This document shows, in pieces, positions 62,009-64,000 of a stretch of 64,000 nt of DNA (positions within the stretch are counted from its first letter, which is position 1; every line of letters begins with the position of its first letter). The DNA is from JANLYC01 sp963815445 (GTDB lineage: Bacteria; Actinomycetota; Actinomycetes; Propionibacteriales; Nocardioidaceae), in contig CAWFGV010000003.1 of assembly GCA_963815445.1 (NCBI GenBank), forward strand, positions 1-64,000, written 5' to 3'. The notes under the pieces were generated by a model that saw only the letters and a program-made list of their open reading frames with translations, was not told the DNA's origin and ran no database searches. A program made the position numbers and the translations under genes.

Positions 62009-62014
62009 TAGAGT
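62009..62014 (+). promoter_or_regulatory. Leaderless-type -10 box (TAGAGT) before rsmA
   Basis: TAGAGT is followed by 7 bases and the GTG at 62022. It overlaps an earlier GTG at 62013, which argues for the later start. Confidence 0.45.
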
Positions 62015-62021
62015 GACCGCT

Positions 62022-62900
62022 GTGAACTCCGCATCATCGGCGTCCGCCGGTCCGAGACTTCTCGGGCCGGCGGACGTCCGTGCATTGGCGGGACGGTATG
62101 ACGTCCGGCCCACCAAGCAGCGGGGTCAGAACTTCGTGATCGACGCCAACACGGTGCGCCGGGTCGTTCGGGCCGCCGGGCTCGAGCCAGACGACGTCGT
62201 CCTCGAGGTCGGGCCGGGGCTCGGCTCCCTCACCCTGGCCCTGCTCGAGCTGGTGCCGCGCGTCGTCGCCGTCGAGATCGACCCGGTACTGGCGGCGGCG
62301 CTGCCCGACACGATCGCCACCTACGCCCCGGCCGACACCGAGCGGGTGACCGTGGTCGAGGCGGACGCGCTCCGTATCACCGAGCTTCCCGGCCCACCTC
62401 CGCTGGCCCTGGTGGCCAACCTGCCCTACAACGTCGCGGTCCCCGTGCTGCTGCACCTGCTCGCCACCTTCCCCACCATCGAGCGGATCCTCGTAATGGT
62501 TCAGCTCGAGGTGGCCGAACGTCTCGCGGCGGGACCTGGCTCGAAGGTCTACGGCATACCGAGCGTCAAGGCAGCCTGGTATGCCGACGTGCGAACCGCG
62601 GGCACCGTCAGCCGGTCGGTCTTCTGGCCGGCGCCGAATGTCGACTCCGGCCTGGTGGCGCTCGTGCGTCGCGCCCGGCCGAACGGCGCCGCGAGCCGCG
62701 ACCAGGTCTTCGCGCTCGTGGACGCGGCCTTCGCGCAACGGCGCAAGACGCTGCGCGCCGCCCTGGCGTCGTACGCCGGCTCGGCCGCCCGGGCGGAGGC
62801 AGCGCTGCGTGCTGCCGACATCGATCCGTCCGTCCGCGGCGAACGACTCACCGTCGAGGACTTCACCCGCCTGGCCGACGCCTTCGCGGCAGCGCCGTAA
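62022..62900 (+). CDS. rsmA: 16S rRNA (adenine(1518)-N6/adenine(1519)-N6)-dimethyltransferase
   Basis: The 292-residue KsgA-type enzyme dimethylates two adjacent adenines near the 3' end of 16S rRNA. It has TKQRGQNFVIDANTVRRVVR, the SAM motif LEVGPGLGSLTLALLE, acidic EIDPVLAA, the catalytic NLPYNVAVPVLLHL (motif IV) and VFWPAPNVDSGLVALVRR. GTG at 62022 is chosen from the TAGAGT box; GTG at 62013 is an alternative that adds three residues. ispE begins 38 bases on. Confidence 0.95.
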   Translation: MNSASSASAGPRLLGPADVRALAGRYDVRPTKQRGQNFVIDANTVRRVVRAAGLEPDDVVLEVGPGLGSLTLALLELVPRVVAVEIDPVLAAALPDTIATYAPADTERVTVVEADALRITELPGPPPLALVANLPYNVAVPVLLHLLATFPTIERILVMVQLEVAERLAAGPGSKVYGIPSVKAAWYADVRTAGTVSRSVFWPAPNVDSGLVALVRRARPNGAASRDQVFALVDAAFAQRRKTLRAALASYAGSAARAEAALRAADIDPSVRGERLTVEDFTRLADAFAAAP

Positions 62901-62938
62901 CCTCGTGTCGTGAAGCCCGCTCGAACCTCGTTGACGCC

Positions 62939-63844
62939 ATGAGCACCGTCACGGTGCGTTCTCCCGCCAAGATCAACCTCGGTCTGAGCGTGGGCGCTCC
63001 CGGCGACGACGGCTACCACCCGGTCGCCACGGTCTACCAGGCGATCTCCCTGTACGACGAGGTCAAGGCCCGTCCCGTACCCGACGCGACGTTCAGCCTG
63101 TCCGTCACCGGAGAAGGTCATGACGCCGTCCCGCTGGACGCGGACAACCTCGCGCTGCGGGCCGCAGTGCTCCTGGCCAAGGAGTTCGACGTCGAGCAGG
63201 GAGCCGCTCTCAGCATCCACAAGGCGATCGCGGTCGCCGGCGGTCTGGCCGGCGGCAGCACCGACGCGGCCGGTGCACTGATCGCCTGCGACGCGTTGTG
63301 GGGGACGCGGGCCTCGCACGAGGACCTGTCGCGCCTCGCCGCCGAGCTCGGCGCCGACGTACCGTTCTGCCTCACCGGCGGGATGGCCGTCGGCACCGGA
63401 CGCGGCGAGAACATCTCTCCGGTCCTCGCGCGCGGCACCTATGAGTGGGTGCTCGCGTATGCCGACGGGAGCCTCACGACGCCTGAGGTCTACGCCGAGC
63501 TGGATCGTGCCCGCGGCACCGACGACATCCCCGACCCGGCGGTACCCGAAGAGCTGATGGCCGCGCTGCGGACCGGCGATCCGTACGCCGTCGGGCAGGC
63601 CCTGCACAACGACCTCGAGGGTGCCGCCCTGCGGCTGCGGCCTGCCCTGCGACGCACTCTCGACCTCGGTGAGGAGTACGGTGCGCTCGGGTCGCTGGTG
63701 TCGGGGTCAGGGCCGACCTGCCTGTTCCTCGCCGCCGACGAGGACCATGCCATCGACCTGGCCGTGGCGCTGTCGAGCTCAGGCCTGTGCCGTTCGGTGC
63801 AACGGGCAAGCGGTCCGGTCCCGGGAGCGCGACTCGTCACGTGA
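62939..63844 (+). CDS. ispE: 4-diphosphocytidyl-2-C-methyl-D-erythritol kinase
   Basis: The 301-residue GHMP kinase is the fourth enzyme of the MEP isoprenoid pathway. It has VRSPAKINLGLSVGAPGDDG, the ATP loop VAGGLAGGSTDAAGALIACD, GADVPFCLTGGMAVGTGRGE and the C-terminal SLVSGSGPTCLFLAADEDHA. ATG at 62939 is clear. The stop overlaps the GTG of the ABC-F gene (GTGA), forming the conserved rsmA-ispE-abcF order. Confidence 0.95.
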   Translation: MSTVTVRSPAKINLGLSVGAPGDDGYHPVATVYQAISLYDEVKARPVPDATFSLSVTGEGHDAVPLDADNLALRAAVLLAKEFDVEQGAALSIHKAIAVAGGLAGGSTDAAGALIACDALWGTRASHEDLSRLAAELGADVPFCLTGGMAVGTGRGENISPVLARGTYEWVLAYADGSLTTPEVYAELDRARGTDDIPDPAVPEELMAALRTGDPYAVGQALHNDLEGAALRLRPALRRTLDLGEEYGALGSLVSGSGPTCLFLAADEDHAIDLAVALSSSGLCRSVQRASGPVPGARLVT

Positions 63845-64000
63845 GCCCCAACCTCGTCAACGCCGAACGGCTGTCCAAGGCCTACGGTGTCCGGCCGTTG
63901 CTCTCCGACGTCAGCCTCGGCGTCCAGGAAGGCGACCGCATCGGCATCGTCGGACGCAACGGCGACGGCAAGACCACGCTGCTGCGTATCCTGGCCGGCG
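63841..64000 (+). CDS. ABC-F family ATPase (5' part, runs off the window)
   Basis: 53 codons are visible: a short N-terminus NLVNAERLSKAYGVRPLLSD, then the first Walker A GRNGDGKTTLLRILAG. ABC-F proteins are soluble tandem ATPases acting on the ribosome, some giving antibiotic resistance. GTG at 63841 overlaps the ispE stop. The rest lies beyond the window. Confidence 0.88.
   Translation, partial: MSPNLVNAERLSKAYGVRPLLSDVSLGVQEGDRIGIVGRNGDGKTTLLRILAG

Overview
This window is GC-rich chromosomal DNA from a high-GC Gram-positive actinobacterium, most likely of the Nocardioidaceae/Propionibacteriales. Family markers point there: the divisome protein SepX/GlpR beside the moeA-moaC-mog genes, an RpfB resuscitation factor followed by rsmA, ispE and an ABC-F ATPase, an F420/LLM oxidoreductase, a protein O-mannosyltransferase next to rsmI, and MscL/CpaB/FmdB neighbours. 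Many genes start with GTG, and many have a TANNNT box 6-7 bases before the start codon, which is typical of actinobacterial leaderless promoters. The genus assignment is inference.

Layout. 1-10.4 kb: exported and transport functions (DUF2277 protein, a SpoIVB/S55-like serine peptidase, a polar amino-acid ABC transporter, a large FN3 protein, a metallophosphatase, a YqjF/DUF2071 protein). 10.5-13.4 kb: tRNA-Arg(CCT), an orphan peptide-type ABC binding lipoprotein, and a CGNR regulator. 13.8-17.2 kb: a Tat-exported DUF1800/DUF1501 pair followed by a debris field (a cyclase fragment, a duplicated piece of the DUF1800 gene with a 7-bp tandem expansion, and a large palindrome). 17.2-24.2 kb: a lytic transglycosylase, two M16 peptidases, phosphoglucomutase and an epimerase. 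24.2-34.7 kb: conserved core (mscL, cpaB-like, fmdB, penicillin acylase, 5-FTHF cyclo-ligase, UGPase, moeA-moaC-mog-GNAT, sepX). 34.7-45.5 kb: an accessory stretch bounded on its left by a split tRNA-Ala-like sequence. It holds a GNAT/hemerythrin chimera, a GGDEF-EAL protein, and small regulator/enzyme pairs (TetR/FAD oxidoreductase, MarR/DUF998). 45.5-52.8 kb: a serine hydrolase and a divergent cluster of glutamine-synthetase-like ligase, APC permease, sulfur-type PLP lyase, FluG-like amidohydrolase and DMT exporter. 52.9-64 kb: zwf, O-mannosyltransferase, rsmI, LLM oxidoreductase, metG, tatD, rpfB, rsmA, ispE and the start of an ABC-F gene.

How the genes work together. The moeA-moaC-mog-GNAT genes overlap and form a molybdopterin operon. 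The permease-lyase-amidohydrolase-DMT genes overlap by 1-4 bases and are transcribed away from the glutamine-synthetase-like gene; I read this as uptake and gamma-glutamyl-dependent catabolism of an unidentified amine or sulfur amino acid. Phosphoglucomutase, UGPase and Zwf are glucose-phosphate enzymes scattered across the window. Three cell-wall or envelope enzymes (lytic transglycosylase, RpfB, O-mannosyltransferase) also lie here.

Quality note. Five otherwise conserved genes are interrupted by single-base frameshifts (near 5267, 15930, 19021, 36011 and 37595). Four of them look like +1 insertions. That density suggests residual sequencing errors, although the hemerythrin remnant also looks genuinely decayed.
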